Both the position numbers and the translations under genes were made by a program. From Diadema setosum (Eukaryota; Echinodermata; Echinoidea; Diadematoida; Diadematidae), in the NCBI GenBank assembly GCA_033980235.1, contig CM067067.1:30771451-30835450 (forward strand): a DNA stretch of 64,000 bases, in the 5' to 3' direction. This document shows positions 10,400 to 21,474 of this stretch, piece by piece (the stretch's first letter is position 1; each line of letters opens with the position of its first letter). Below the pieces are notes generated by a model that made no database searches, had not been told where the DNA came from, and worked only from the letters and a program-made list of their open reading frames with translations.

Positions 10400-11660
10400 A
10401 ATGCATTATCAAAACTCAATGATTGGGAAATATCTGATCAGATGTACGTATGTGTATTTATGTATGTATGTTATAGGATCGAAACTGCTAACCTGGCAAT
10501 TAAGTTATCAGCTCAACTGATTGACTGATTATAGTTGACAATTTCATCGATACATATATTGTCATGTAGTGACATTAAATTTGAAAAGGTTGAGATGATT
10601 GCAAAATTTTCATGATTAGTAGAAGTGTTTTTTCTTTGCATTTTCAGGGCTTGTGAGACGATTTCATGAACAAATTAGAAATAAATGCCCCCACCCCCCA
10701 ACAAAAAATGGGATATACTTCGCAGTTAGAAACAATTCTTCTTCTTCTTCTTCTTTTAATTGGGGATGACAATAATTGTACTTCTGTAATGTATATCTGG
10801 TGGGATTTTTTTTTTTTTTTATAGTTTAAGGATTTCACCCTATTCTTTTGTTGACATCTTACTATGCTTGTTCATACAATATGCCTTGGGAATTCCCGTG
10901 GTTTTGTGAGATTGTTATGGCAAACGCTATCTGTGACAACAAAGCATGATCGGAAAGCTCATAAATGACATGACTTTGTCTGGGTCTGATTCTGAGGTGT
11001 CGCATATCAACACTGTAATTTTTTCAAGTCATGGACCGCAAATATCACGGTACAGTTATGTTAAAGTCAGTTTATAATTTTATTTCAGTAGGGCCCTACA
11101 CACCTACCCACCTTATAACAATATTGTATTAATTTTGTATGAATATGCATATGTAGGCTAACTGTACTGTATTCAGCGGTAGTTGCATTTCTGTTGAAAA
11201 AGGAAATAAATCACATAAATAAAAATGTGTCGATTTCCAGATGACACCGATTTGGGTTGACGAATACATAACGAATTGATTTCCAAATGTAAAACATGAT
11301 TATGCTATAAGTTAGACTTTGATGCGATTGGTGATATGTGGCACATATTAAAATACATACATGTACAATTTTATAGTAAATCATTGTGCATTTATATAGT
11401 CATTGAGCTCCTCGTTAAAACCACATGATACAATCTACTTATCGCTAATTTTGTGTCTTTTGTGCAATGAAATCAACTCATGGGCATTGAAATAAAGTCG
11501 AGTTGCAATATTGATTGCAACTTTCTTGCAACTTCTTTCAACACCCACTCAGTATTATTCGTTACTGTCTAAAATGATCTTTAGCAAGTTTAGTGTATTT
11601 GTGGGTGAACATGTGTGTGTGTGTGCGCGCGTTTGCGTTTCTGTGTGTGTTACCAACCTT
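10400..11660. repeat. Segmental duplicate of about 20160-21240
   Basis: Collinear matches include GGGAAATATCTGATCAGATGTA versus the 20206 region, GACAATTTCATCGATA, AGAAATAAATGCC, TATATCTGGTGGG, ATACAATATGCCTTGGGA, TAGTAAATCATTGTG, and a GTGTGTGTG-rich end followed by CTTTGG. In the second copy this DNA is the 3' flank of the complete GNAT gene. Divergence is substantial, with many small indels. Confidence 0.85.
10801..10821. repeat. Poly-T run
   Basis: A T-run following a TTC microsatellite at 10736-10755. Confidence 0.8.
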
Positions 11661-11689
11661 TGGTAGGTGTTTCATTAAAGGCCGTGTCA

Positions 11690-12400
11690 CACCTTTCCGG
11701 GCAAGCCTTGCGTGCGACTTACGAAGAACAATTTTTACTACCCGGAGGTCCTCGCAGATGACCCGCACATGACAGTACCTAGCACGTATCTCACCCGTAG
11801 TCGCCTGGAGGTGCGGAAAATGGAATGTGTCCGAACTGTCCACATATTTTTGAAACAGTCACTCATTTTTTATGTGAATGTCCAAAGTATATAATAGAAA
11901 GAAGTATGTTATTAGCAGAAATAGATACCACTGACGTGCGTCATATTTTGCTGTTGGTAGGAACTACTAACTCAAAGCATATGCGTGCTTTTGTTCAGTA
12001 TGTCCAGAGGACAAAAAGGACTCAAACACATAATTTTACTAGATAAGTATATGTTTTGATTTAATTTTGCTCATTGCACACAGCAGAGATGTTTGCTTTA
12101 TATCTTAGCGTTGTTTTGTTTTTCTAATTTCATGTACATTATGTGATAAAATTCGCGTTAAATACTCCCGATTAATCACGAGCACCGATCGAGCCCCTCT
12201 CGTGTATTGGAGTGGCCTAGGCAGGTGGATAGCCAATCACGGCCCCTCCTTGCCGAGAAGTCTGCTCAAGATACCGAGCCGGACTGGCCAGAAAATACGA
12301 CCGTCGATTGGGCAACTCGAACCGAGGCCAGTGAGGGAGATTTATTTGATTTGATATGATATATTAATTTTGAATTATTTACAATAAAATGAAAAAAATA
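11690..12400 (+). mobile_element. 3' end of a non-LTR retrotransposon (fossil)
   Basis: 11825-12046 encodes the last part of a LINE polyprotein. A C-P-N-C...H-F-L-C-E-C-P-K-Y zinc-knuckle-like motif is typical of the C-terminus after the reverse transcriptase domain. It is followed by a GC-richer 3' untranslated part and a tail of TGATTTGATATGATAT repeats near 12345. Upstream reverse transcriptase sequence is missing, so the copy is strongly 5' truncated. The clade cannot be assigned. Confidence 0.6.
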
Positions 12401-12499
12401 TAGGGTAAAATTTGGAAATTTATAGAAATTTTATGAATATAGATTTGGCGTAAATATTCCTCGAGGAATGATAAACGCCAAATAAATTCAAATAACAAC

Positions 12500-12715
12500 A
12501 ATAACAACGTCATGTGTGGACAACAAGTACAGACAAAATATAAAGAGAATTCCACAAAAATTCATTTTTCACGGAAATTGCACAGTCCATCAACTTAATA
12601 CTTCCTGCTTTCTGAAAGCGGCTAGTCAAGTGCTCTTTCATTATGCTAGAAAAGCTAATTACTACTGGTGCTGCTCAATCCACATTCCTCTTTGGGTTTT
12701 GGTTTCAAATAACGC
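12500..12715. repeat. Fragment of the TTAA element family seen at 57163-57740
   Basis: The run AAAATATAAAGAGAATTCCAC, TTCATTTTTCACGG, GCGGCTAGTCAAGTGCTCTT, CATTATGC parallels the central part of the inverted-repeat element at 57340-57510. The terminal inverted repeats are missing. The apparent ORF here is not a gene. Confidence 0.6.
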
Positions 12716-12849
12716 ATAAAGACCTTCATCTTGGCGTCGAGACAATAAACGGCCATGTTTGTACATAATAACTATTGTACATCACTGAGTGCTGTGAGGT
12801 CCTTCACAAGTGTCATAATGTGGCAGCTGAGCGTGAAAGGTACGCCAGT

Positions 12850-13370
12850 GTGCTGTGAGATTGCAGCATTGCAGAAAACCATCCAGTTACATTTTCCTCT
12901 CTATGGCATGACGTCTCGATATTTTGAGGGAAGTTGGTACTCGTATGTGAGAAGTTATACCTAATGATGGCTTGCACGTTTTAGTTTTCTATCCCTTAGG
13001 ACAGAAATAAAAGGGACCATAAGATATTTGTTATGATAACATGATACAATGTATTCTGATGGATCAAATAAAGTGGTGAACACACTTGGTTTTGCGCTGG
13101 AAGGTCGATATTGAAAGCTCATAGCAAGGCCTTCATAAAATCAGGCCGAATTTTCCACCTTATCTTACCTTCTCCCTCTGTCGAGGTTTTACCTGGTCAT
13201 TGATCTCCATTTTGCTTCTTGTCTTGGAGGTCAGCAATGAGTTCTCCAGGGTCAGTCCTTGGTCCTCCATACAAATAGTTACAAGAATTGTAAGTCTTTG
13301 GATTCTTCCGAGATTGACTAACATTGAATAGGCAAAGATATTGTCTCCTCTGCCTACACTGGCGTATGAC
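12850..13370. repeat. Segmental duplicate of about 22830-23350
   Basis: ACGTCTCGATATTTTGAGGG, TATCCCTTAGGACAGAAATA, AAAGGGACCATAAGAT and the exon remnant that follows are shared in order with the functional granin-like locus. Confidence 0.88.
13169..13270 (-). pseudogene. Dead copy of granin-like exon 9
   Basis: The sequence is homologous to the exon at 23089-23235 of the granin-like gene. The donor (GAGAAG|GTAAGA) is still present. One base is missing in the codons for L-E-E-L (CTGGAGAACTC versus CTGGAAGAACTC), which shifts the frame, and the first third of the exon is absent. It is part of the 12.85-15.3 kb segmental duplicate. Confidence 0.85.
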
Positions 13371-13418
13371 TTTTCATGGAAGGTGTCTATGATTTTGATG
13401 TCGGGTTTCGCGGGGTTT

Positions 13419-13485
13419 TTGTTTGTTTGTTTGTTTGTTTGTTTGTTTTGTTTTGTTTTTTTGTTTTGTTTGTTTGGTTTTTTTT
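13419..13485. repeat. (GTTT)n microsatellite
   Basis: GTTT units decaying into T-rich sequence; this gives a poly-K/N/Q ORF on the other strand that is not a gene. Confidence 0.9.
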
Positions 13486-13747
13486 TATTGCTCTTCAAGA
13501 TATGATAACAATTATGGCGGCTGGCATAATGGATTGTTATGAGTTACAAGGTACGTATGCGTACTTTGTGGTTTGCGTCATTTTTGTGTGACTTTATTCT
13601 GTGAATTTGAGATGTGAGATTACTCTTTATGTTTATATCGCCATGAAATACGCGCGTCCAGCGCAGGCAGTGTGGAGAAGAGTCGTCCAAAGGTGTGGTA
13701 ATATCGAAATTACATTGTCATGCCATTAATGTACAATGTATGTACTA

Positions 13748-14077
13748 TTATATATAGATGATGACTGGCGGGGAAGGGAACATACGGAATGTTCCACCCG
13801 AAGGGTTTGAAATGCTATTGAGGGAGGTTATAAGTCCCGAGACGAAGTCGAGGGACCTATAGCCTCCCGAAATAGCATCTCAAACCCTGAGGGTCGAACA
13901 TTTGGTATGTTCCCGACAACAAAAGTCATCATCTGTTATATTATATGGGTTAGTCAAATACCATCATTATCAATTGATTTCACGCTCTGAAAGTGGCGCA
14001 TCAAACCGTACACCGATCACGTGACTGTGTTTAGCCAATCACTAACTGGTATTTGACTAACCCATTTAATATAACGG
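13748..14077. mobile_element. Two adjacent foldback elements inserted in the duplicated block
   Basis: Two inverted-repeat blocks lie side by side. The first (about 13753-13938) has arms GATGATGACT...GGGAACATAC and GTATGTTCCC...AGTCATCATC. The second (about 13945-14064) has perfect ends TGGGTTAGTCAAATACCA and TGGTATTTGACTAACCCA. The paralogous DNA at about 24115-24150 lacks both, running directly from the ATGTATGTAC block to the GGCGGCATG/GACGGCATG block. This is an empty-site comparison showing an insertion of about 330 bp. Confidence 0.82.
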
Positions 14078-14480
14078 TATGGTGTACCATGGCGGCATGT
14101 TTTAAATTGCTGTACAAGTTGACTGCACTTTTGTGCACTTTGTCAAAGAAACTAGTATACACAGTGTGGTAGTTTAATCATCTAACTATTGTACTGACAT
14201 GCCATCTGTGTGGAGCAACTTCAAGACACTTGTTTCGCCAAGAATCGTCTCTTTAATGTGATGATCAGTGTTGTGAACTGTAAATAATTGATTTGACAAG
14301 AGGAGGTTACACTGGTTCAGGACGACTGTTTCCATGATATTGAACAACAAAAAGAGTTTGTTGGCCTTCGTGAAAGATTGCTCTTATGTCTAGACATTGG
14401 TGCTCATTTCAAGGTTCGTATGATGTCAAGGTTGTCTATGTCGATGTTAAGACGAAATGAATTAATCGTCATGCTGAAAT
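14078..14480. repeat. Segmental duplicate of about 24140-24430
   Basis: GCTGTACAAGTTGACTG, GTCAAAGAAACTAGTATACA, CATGCCATCTGTGTGG and TTTGTTGGCCTTCGTGAAAG are shared in order. Confidence 0.88.
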
Positions 14481-14488
14481 CTGGAAAA

Positions 14489-15070
14489 CTTAAAGGAGAA
14501 ATCTAGTCCGGATAAACCTAGTTTGAAAAGAATAAATAGAATATGACAGGCACAATAGTGCAGCTTTGATTAGAACTGGAGTAAAAGTAAAAAAAAAAAA
14601 AAGTTATGGAATTTCAAAGATTCTCTAATTTTTGTACAACAGTACAGGATGAGGTCATCATCTCTTAAATTTTCCGTTGATCGTGTTCCAAAAAATGCAA
14701 AAGCTAAATTTTCTCGTCTAGAAGTATAAAACATAATGTTATTTCCGGTTTAATAACTTCAAATGTGGTCAGTCAGATATATCAATATTTGAGGCTAAAG
14801 TATGATTACATTTGATGAAAAACGGAAAATTTCATGATTTTTTTCCTACATAATGTAGGCCCTATTGTATGGCAAATTGAGAGCGGATGGCATTATCAAG
14901 TCGCATTTGCATATTCATATTGATTGTTCAAGACTCGTATCCTGAAAATTAGCGAAACTTCATGATATAACTTCCTTGATTTTCATCCGATTAAACATCA
15001 AGCTTTCACTGTTGTCACCCGTAAGATTTTACTCTCTCCCTCTCTCTCTCTCTCTTTCTCTTTCTACCTT
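14489..15070. mobile_element. TTAAAGGAGAAATC-type miniature element (degenerate)
   Basis: It begins TTAAAGGAGAAATCTAGTCC. The right side is interrupted by a CT microsatellite (15031-15060). A sister copy ends at about 26467 with GAATTTCCCCTTTAAC, and both contain CATTTGCATATTCA/ATTGCATATTCA and GAAAATTAG.GAAACT.C. A third relative is at 38750-39297. This is a non-autonomous family with TTAA ends. Confidence 0.6.
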
Positions 15071-15165
15071 TGATTTGTTCCTATTAACCAGTTTAGGTTC
15101 ATGTGATTGTAACGCTGGAGGGTATAATGGCTGTCTGTGTGAAAGGTGCCAGTAACCCTTTCCTC

Positions 15166-15270
15166 GAGGAGCTGGGGTGACGTTTTGTGGGAAGTCGTCT
15201 TCAGAGTCGGTCAAGCGAAGGTATTTCTCCGTCAGGATCTTCTCCACTCTCTCGGCATTCTTCCTACAAT
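15166..15270 (-). pseudogene. Dead copy of granin-like exon 6
   Basis: The translation E-R-V-E-K-I-L-T-E-K-Y-L-R-L-T-D-S-E-D-D-F parallels the exon at 26568-26664 with a few substitutions and no stop. The donor is gone (the functional CAAG|GTATG is replaced by unrelated sequence) and the neighbouring exons are missing or frameshifted. It cannot belong to a working transcript. Confidence 0.85.
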
Positions 15271-15688
15271 GTCCTATAAAGGATTGTCAGCGCCTATGGT
15301 GACGTCAGATTAAAGAATGAGGAGTTAGCGATGGGCAGATCCATACAAAATGTCAACTGCCCGTCTTAAAACACCAACAAATAATTTGCATCCCTTAATT
15401 ATTATTTGGTACAAGTATTTTGACCTCTGGAAATCCAATATCTATGCTCCATCCCATTTGTATGAATCGTGACCTAACCCAAAGGTGAATAGAGTGACCA
15501 TATGGATAGATGTTTTGCAAATAATATTCCAGACTAGACAGCGACTAGACAGCCACTAGAGGTGAATAAAAAAATCCCTGACATCACCCATATGGTGTCT
15601 GTACGAGCTCGTCTCTCCGGATAAGTGTTTATCCAAACTTTCATTATTGATGCCAATATTGAGCTCCACCAAAAAGAGATAGATAAAA

Positions 15689-15696
15689 GTATATAA
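15689..15696 (+). promoter_or_regulatory. Putative TATA box of the complete GNAT gene
   Basis: GTATATAA lies about 75 bp upstream of the ATG, inside a stretch conserved in the duplicated promoter. The conserved GTGCATTACAGTTGCAT about 25 bp downstream of it is the likely start-site region. This is inferred from position and conservation only. Confidence 0.5.
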
Positions 15697-15769
15697 CACC
15701 GTTGTCTGTGCTTGTGCATTACAGTTGCATTTTTAGAGCTCGTTTGGTTCAGTTCTTACACGTCTTATC

Positions 15770-15884
15770 ATGGCTCCGTACGTAGTTCGTCGAGGAAGAA
15801 GGGAAGATATTGACGATCTGCTCCGGCTCATAATCCGTCGCGCAGACTTTGTCAATGTACTTCCACCGACCCTCACGGCAGAAG
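15770..15884 (+). CDS. GNAT copy 3, exon 1
   Basis: ATG start after the conserved CGTCTTATC; 38 codons plus 1 nt; donor GAAG|GTAAAC. Confidence 0.88.
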
Positions 15885-18342
15885 GTAAACATGGGTCCAT
15901 GAGCGCGGGTACGGGATAATTGTGTTTAACGATTTAAATTGAAATCCACTTGGCGTCAGAGAGAAGGGGGGTGACACAAATGGCCTCTTATGAGAAACAC
16001 GAACTCTTTTTTTTTTTTCTTTTTGCAGTTTGCAATTGAGTGTTCGTAATTTAATGATTAGCAAAAGATTAGTGCATCTTCATAAGTCAAGAATAGTTCT
16101 AGAATTAATTACTAGATGAAAACTCTCCAACGATTTCCGCTCGGGTGTTAATCGTCTCAGCTGGGGACTTTTTAAGTATGCACTCTATAGTTTGTATTGC
16201 TAATTGCTATACATGATGGTGTATATAAATTTTTGTGTTCTTGGAAAAGAAATAAAGATTAACAGAGCAAAATAAGATTTAAAGCAAAAGTTGAAAATAG
16301 CCTCATCTATCTCTCTCCTTTACGAGCTAGATCTCTTACAAGATGCCTTCACTGAAGAGAACGCTTCGCTGAAATTCTACGTTGGTGAATACTGGCCTCT
16401 CAGCGCGACAAAAGAGGCTGGAGGACATGGATCGGTAGTCGGCTTCGCTGCAGTGCACGACTTCTACGACATAGTGAAGGGCCGCGTGTGGTTTGTGTGC
16501 GGCGTCTACGTTGACGAAAAGCATAGAGGTAGTGTACACAATTCACGGTGTAATCTTACATTATGCATATAGTGTTCAAATTGTCTGACATGAATCAAAT
16601 GGAATATAATTGTTGAATGTACACTTAAGTCTGGGAAAAAAAAAACCAAACAACAACGTTACAAGGATTGTAGACATAGGTGTAGCCAGGATTTCCTCGG
16701 GGGGGGGGGGGGGGGTAGTATGGGTAGTATTTTTAGAATTGATGAAATGAACGATCTGAAGCATATTTTTTGAGGAAAAAATTCAGAAATCGCCATTCTA
16801 AAAAGTGTACTAAATTAATACAGTAGAGGGAACCAAGCAATGGGAGGGTAGGAAGATATCCCTCCCATATTCGAGAGAGCTTTTTCATTTTAAAACTGAA
16901 ATGCAACGATCTGGCGCACACTCTTGTTGGAAAATGTGAAAAATTGTTAGTCAGAGAAGACTTTAGTGTAGCAAGTCTGTGCAAGGGACAAAGCAGGAGG
17001 ATGTTGGGGGTGGGGTGTAAGCCCTTTTCCCCACATATCATAGAATAAGTCAAAAAAGTAAATCTCTTCCAGCAAATTCTTAATTTCCACGTAAGAATTT
17101 GATAGTTTTATACAGATAGATGCTAATAGTTTATAAAACAAGTAATATTTCAAAGATTGGTTCCAGCTCTCAAATAATTTCCCAAACTGTAGATTCCTTA
17201 CTTTTTTCCCTTTTCTCTGTGCTTTTCGAACTTATAATGAAAAGAAAAACAATTCTAACTGGACTTGATTTATAATTTGAATAGAAAAAAGAAAAGGGCA
17301 AACGTTCATTGGAATCTGACGTATAAGATAACGAAATGTAACTTTAATAGACCATTTCGTAATTCCACTTTGCGCATGAGCAGAAAAAGGTCATTTGTAC
17401 CAACAGGCATTTGGGTTTGTTAATTCACTGAGATAAGCATCTGCGATGTGATGATTATTCTTGTGATCCTTATCTAAATAAGTGCTTGCCAGCACATAAA
17501 CCTGACAGCAAGAATGGTATTTCGCAATATGAAAAGAAACAATCTGTTATTGCATTCAATACAAAACAATAAAATGGATGCCTGCTAAAATTTCAACGGA
17601 TGGATAATTCTGCATGGTCACCTGGTCAGAACGCAAGTTCATTCTTTCTTTGAACACGAATTCCATAAATTTTTACGTCGGACAAGCTTATGCATTATGC
17701 CGCTTTGAAAACGAGCGAAGCGCCAAACCACCTGAGAAAAAGAAAGGTCATTTGTTCCAATGCGTACATGAGCTAATATCACGAACTGGCTTATTCGATC
17801 ACAATGATTATCTTCATCTTATTAGTATTCACTGCAAATGTTGGATAGAGATTCGAATTCCTTTGTCTCTTTCAGCAACTTCCGTTTCAGTTGTTGCTAA
17901 TTTGTTACGTTCACACCCATGTGAATGACAAGATTAATACTTGATAGATGGATATGGTACTCAATTTTTGCACATGAGATCTTTGCTTCAGTTTCTTTTC
18001 TTTTGTTCCTGTGTCAGAAAGGGTTATATTCCAAGTATATACGAGACGGCAAAGCATATACTTTTATTTTTCTGTCTTTTAGGACAAAATCTCGGTACGT
18101 TACTGATGAAAGCAATCGCAAAGGTGAGTACAGAGAGCCTAAAAGTCAATTAAATCCTTGAACCACTGGTAAATATTGTCATTGACAAGCGACAACAATT
18201 CAGAATGACAATATATTTCTAACATAATTTATGAGAGTCTATATAATCTATCTATCTTTCTATCTATCCATCTATCTATCTATCTATTATATAATATATT
18301 CATATGTTCAAATATTTAGAGAGAGAGAGAGAAAGAGAGGGG

Positions 18343-18385
<43 letters not shown>

Positions 18386-19481
18386 TGCATATACATGACC
18401 CCGTATATTCCATCAAATCTATGAAATGTTGAACAGGTTCATTTTCAAAAGCCCTGAAAATATTGCATCGGATCATCATGATTTGGAGCCTTTCATGAAC
18501 ATTTTTTTTTTGTGAAGTTAGAATGGAAGTTTACATTGATATAGTGTTGAATAATTCATAGACTCATTTCCCTTTCTCCAGTTGTTATTCTTTCTATATT
18601 AAATCCATGTTGCGTTGTACATTGTGTAAGTGACCACTCTCCCAACAACTGCCAAAAAAAAAAATAACGACCTTAAAACCACTTGGTATTAGGCTTCATA
18701 CCTCGACAAAACATAAGTTGAAAAATTATTGGGATAATCTCATATCCCCCTTTTATTCCTTACTATTATAATGTTATAGACAATTCGTGCACCAAACTGT
18801 CTTGATAAACCGTAAATCACAAAACCGCCTTTTCATCGTTGAATTTCCGTCAACTACTTTGCTCAAGTATATAGGATTTTTAACCTTACGAAGTCATAAT
18901 TATCTCAGCTTAAATTTGTTGATTTCATCCTTCAGTATTTGTCTTTTGATGACTAAAAAGTCTCATCTTGCTTTGTTTCCTGCTTTGTGATGTGTGTTCA
19001 TACAGCCCTTTAACATAAGCGTTAAACGGTGATACAATCTTTCATGTGTGGAGATGAGGAAAAGTTTTTAGATGTCATGATGGGTATCAGTGAATTCAGA
19101 CATTTCACGAATGACACGGTCGCATAAAAGGGAAAAGATATTTCAAAACGATAAATTTGGGCATATCACTTGGCGTAGAAATCTGCAAATGCTTGGCAAC
19201 GCCCTTAGGTGAAAAATAGAAGAAAAAGTGGCGAAAAGATAAATGCAGAGCCGAAGAACAAGATAATTTTGTCAACGGGGTTTCCACTACTTTTTCAGGA
19301 TGCTGTTGAAGCAGGCTGCCAAGCTTTAGATGGACATGTTGACGGCTGGAATGTCGGCGCTAAGAGATTCTACTCAAGAATCGGAGTCGTGAATCTCACT
19401 GAGACTGAGCAGTGGGAAGCTCAAAAATTTGACCGACAGGCCATGGAAAAATTCATCACCTCGAATATTATGGATGATTAG
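15770..19481 (+). CDS. SAT1/SAT2-like GNAT N-acetyltransferase, complete four-exon gene (copy 3)
   Basis: Exons 15770-15884, 16331-16528, 18083-18123 and 19299-19481 join in phase to 178 codons plus TAG; human SAT1 has 171 residues. The family transfers acetyl from acetyl-CoA to polyamines or thialysine in the cytosol. Visible features: an N-terminal Y-V-V-R-R strand and helix D-D-L-L-R-L-I; L-T-A-E-D-L-L-Q-D matching the L-T-E-x-D-L-L-x-D of SAT proteins; S-V-V-G-F-A-A strand; V-Y-V-D-E-x-x-R-G before the acetyl-CoA loop; and R-F-Y-S-R-I-G with Tyr143 at the position of the SAT1 general acid Tyr140. Oddities: the acetyl-CoA loop reads R-G-Q-N-L-G, with Asn107 where the first Gly of R-x-x-G-x-G is expected, and helix 1 has R-R-A-D-F instead of E-L-A-x-Y. 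The substrate (spermidine, spermine or thialysine) cannot be decided. A polyadenylation signal follows at 19708. The granin-like gene converges on it. Confidence 0.9.
16331..16528 (+). CDS. GNAT copy 3, exon 2
   Basis: Acceptor ACGAGCTAG|AT completes a GAT codon (Asp39), giving T-A-E-D-L-L. Donor AGAG|GTAGTG. Carries the central strands of the fold. Confidence 0.87.
16690..16716. repeat. G-run in a degenerate repeat inside GNAT intron 2
   Basis: TGTAGCCAGGATTTCCTC followed by a long G-run, a typical end of degenerate hAT-like miniature elements. The partner end is not identified. Confidence 0.4.
17345..17510. repeat. Dispersed repeat shared with 40815-41010
   Basis: CCATTTCGTAATTCCACTTTGCGCAT, ACAGGCATTTGGGTTT, GAGATAAGCATCTGCGATGT, GTGATGATTATTC and TGCTTGCCAGCACATAAACC match in order. 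The element class is unknown. The rest of GNAT intron 2 holds no recognised exon. Confidence 0.75.
18083..18123 (+). CDS. GNAT copy 3, exon 3 (41 bp)
   Basis: Acceptor TCTTTTAG|GA completes Gly105; encodes Q-N-L-G-T-L-L-M-K-A-I-A-K, the acetyl-CoA loop and following helix. Donor AAAG|GTGAGT, phase 0. Confidence 0.87.
18249..18381. repeat. (TATC)n and (GA)n microsatellites in GNAT intron 3
   Basis: A TATC run at 18249-18285, then a GAGAGA run at about 18320-18381. Confidence 0.93.
19299..19481 (+). CDS. GNAT copy 3, exon 4
   Basis: Acceptor CTTTTTCAG; 60 codons and TAG. Includes Tyr143 and the E-Q-W-E segment. Homologous over its length to the exon at 3897-4064. Confidence 0.9.
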   Translation, partial: DAVEAGCQALDGHVDGWNVGAKRFYSRIGVVNLTETEQWEAQKFDRQAMEKFITSNIMDD

Positions 19482-19707
19482 TAACTGAATAACTCTCCTC
19501 CTCGTAACAAAAGCCATTCATCTCCCATGCAGTTAAGCTTGTTTTTTTTTTCCTAATTTCCACAATCGTCAATAACAAACACACTCTGTATTAAACTTGG
19601 TGTAAAATGGAAGTAATTATAGATATTTCGGGAAAACGGCGGTGTTGTATGAGTGTGTGCAGTCTCGTATCATTTTGATGAAAGAATTATTTCGTTGTTT
19701 CAATAGA

Positions 19708-19713
19708 AATAAA
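19708..19713 (+). other. Polyadenylation signal of GNAT copy 3
   Basis: AATAAA 227 bp after the stop codon, followed by T/G-rich sequence. Position and context fit a 3' end. Confidence 0.55.
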
Positions 19714-20159
19714 ATTGTATGACGCAAATTGTTTATCAGGATTTGTTATCTTGTTGTTCATTCAAATATCGAGGCCATATATATATATCCAACTTTTCGT
19801 TTCTCCTCCCCTAATGTCAAACTAAAATTGAGAGGAGGTCAAGGATGTAGGACATGACGACAGCGCAAAGAACAGACGGATCCTGTCAGTTGATTTACAT
19901 ATTAGTATTTAAATTGATGTTTTATAAAAAAAAAAAAATGAGGTAATGAGCAAATCTATGCTTATGTCAGTTTTCTTTACTGTCACTTAATAAAAACAAA
20001 TGTCATAGTTTTTAAACACCAACCTTCCTATAGGAGACACACGCGTATATAAATCACGTGTTTGTTGTTGTTGTTGTTTTTTTTTGTATAACATAGTCAT
20101 CACGAAGATCACCGTTATAGTTGAAGCAATGTTCATAACTACAACGAGAAATTAATGAA

Positions 20160-21240
20160 TGAAAAAAAAATCAAAACATTATCAAATATCCGTGATTGGG
20201 GAATACTGTATCTGATCAGATGTATGTATATAGTGTGTATGTATAATTATCAAGTATGTATGTACGCTATTCTGGCAGTTTAGTTATCATTTCAGCTCAT
20301 TATAGTTGACGATTTCATCGATAAGCATCTTGTCAAGTAGTGAAATTCAACATAGAAGTGATTGTAATATTATGATAATTGCTCGAAATGTTCTTTCATT
20401 TAATTTTTCGGGACTATTTCGGGAAATAAATGCCACAAGACTTTGTGATGTCAGTTTAGTATAGTATACTTTGCAGTTAAACAGGTTTTTTGTTTCAATT
20501 GGGTGTCATTAGTATTTATGTAAAGTATATCTGGTGGGTTTTTTTTTTTTAATATAATTTAGGGATTTCACTCTACATGTATTTTATCTGTTGACATCCT
20601 TTTTGATCGTTCATACAATATGCCTTGGGATTTTCCTTGGTTTTGTGACAATGTTAAGACAAACGCAAACTGCGACAACGAAAGTTAAATGACATGACTT
20701 GGTGACGCATAGCAACACTGAAGTGTGGTTATACACAGTGAAATCATGATACACTCACAGTTTATAAGTGTATTTCAGTACACAGTAACTTTCCTCTATA
20801 GGGCATACAATGTTAAACTGTTTTTCCATAATTATTTCCATAATGTTTTACTTTAATTGCATTACCGTTGAAACTGAAAATAAACGAATGGGCTAAAAGA
20901 TGTGTTGACGTTCAGATGACACCACTGTAAACATAATTTTCTTAGGTGATATGGTTAATGATATATAACACAATATATTGTATTACATATAAAACGCACA
21001 ATTTGATAGTAAATCATTGTGTAATGATAGTCTTTGAGTTTCTCGATTAAACTATATACCATAATACAGTCTACTTATCGTTCATTTCGTGGCTTTTGTG
21101 CTAGTCTTCAGTATCTTTAGTCTTAGATAGACTAAAATGATCTATAGCAAAATTAGTTGTGTGTATATGTTTGTGTGTGTGAGTGTGTGCGTTTTTGTGT
21201 GTGTTCATGCTCTTTGGCAAAACTGTCAGACACTGGAGTA
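20160..21240. repeat. Segmental duplicate of 10400-11660 (intergenic)
   Basis: Partner of the block described at 10.4 kb; here it lies between the converging GNAT and granin-like genes. No gene is in it. Confidence 0.85.
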
Positions 21241-21468
21241 GTGCAGAACCCGAGAACGATGTACGACGGACGATTCATAGGGAAGTGCTACATTAATAGA
21301 ACAAAATATTAACAACCATAACGAGTATATTTTCACCGATCATTTATATCAATCACAATACATGTATATCAAAGCACTCTTTATTCCCAGGTGATTACAT
21401 CGTTTAACAGAAAGGAGACGAACAGATAATACTGAAGACTGAACGACGACAGCTAAGTATTAAAGAGA

Positions 21469-21474
21469 TTTATT
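21469..21474 (-). other. Candidate polyadenylation signal of the granin-like gene
   Basis: TTTATT on the + strand reads AATAAA on the minus strand, about 0.9 kb beyond the stop codon. It is one of few candidates between the converging genes; uncertain. Confidence 0.3.
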
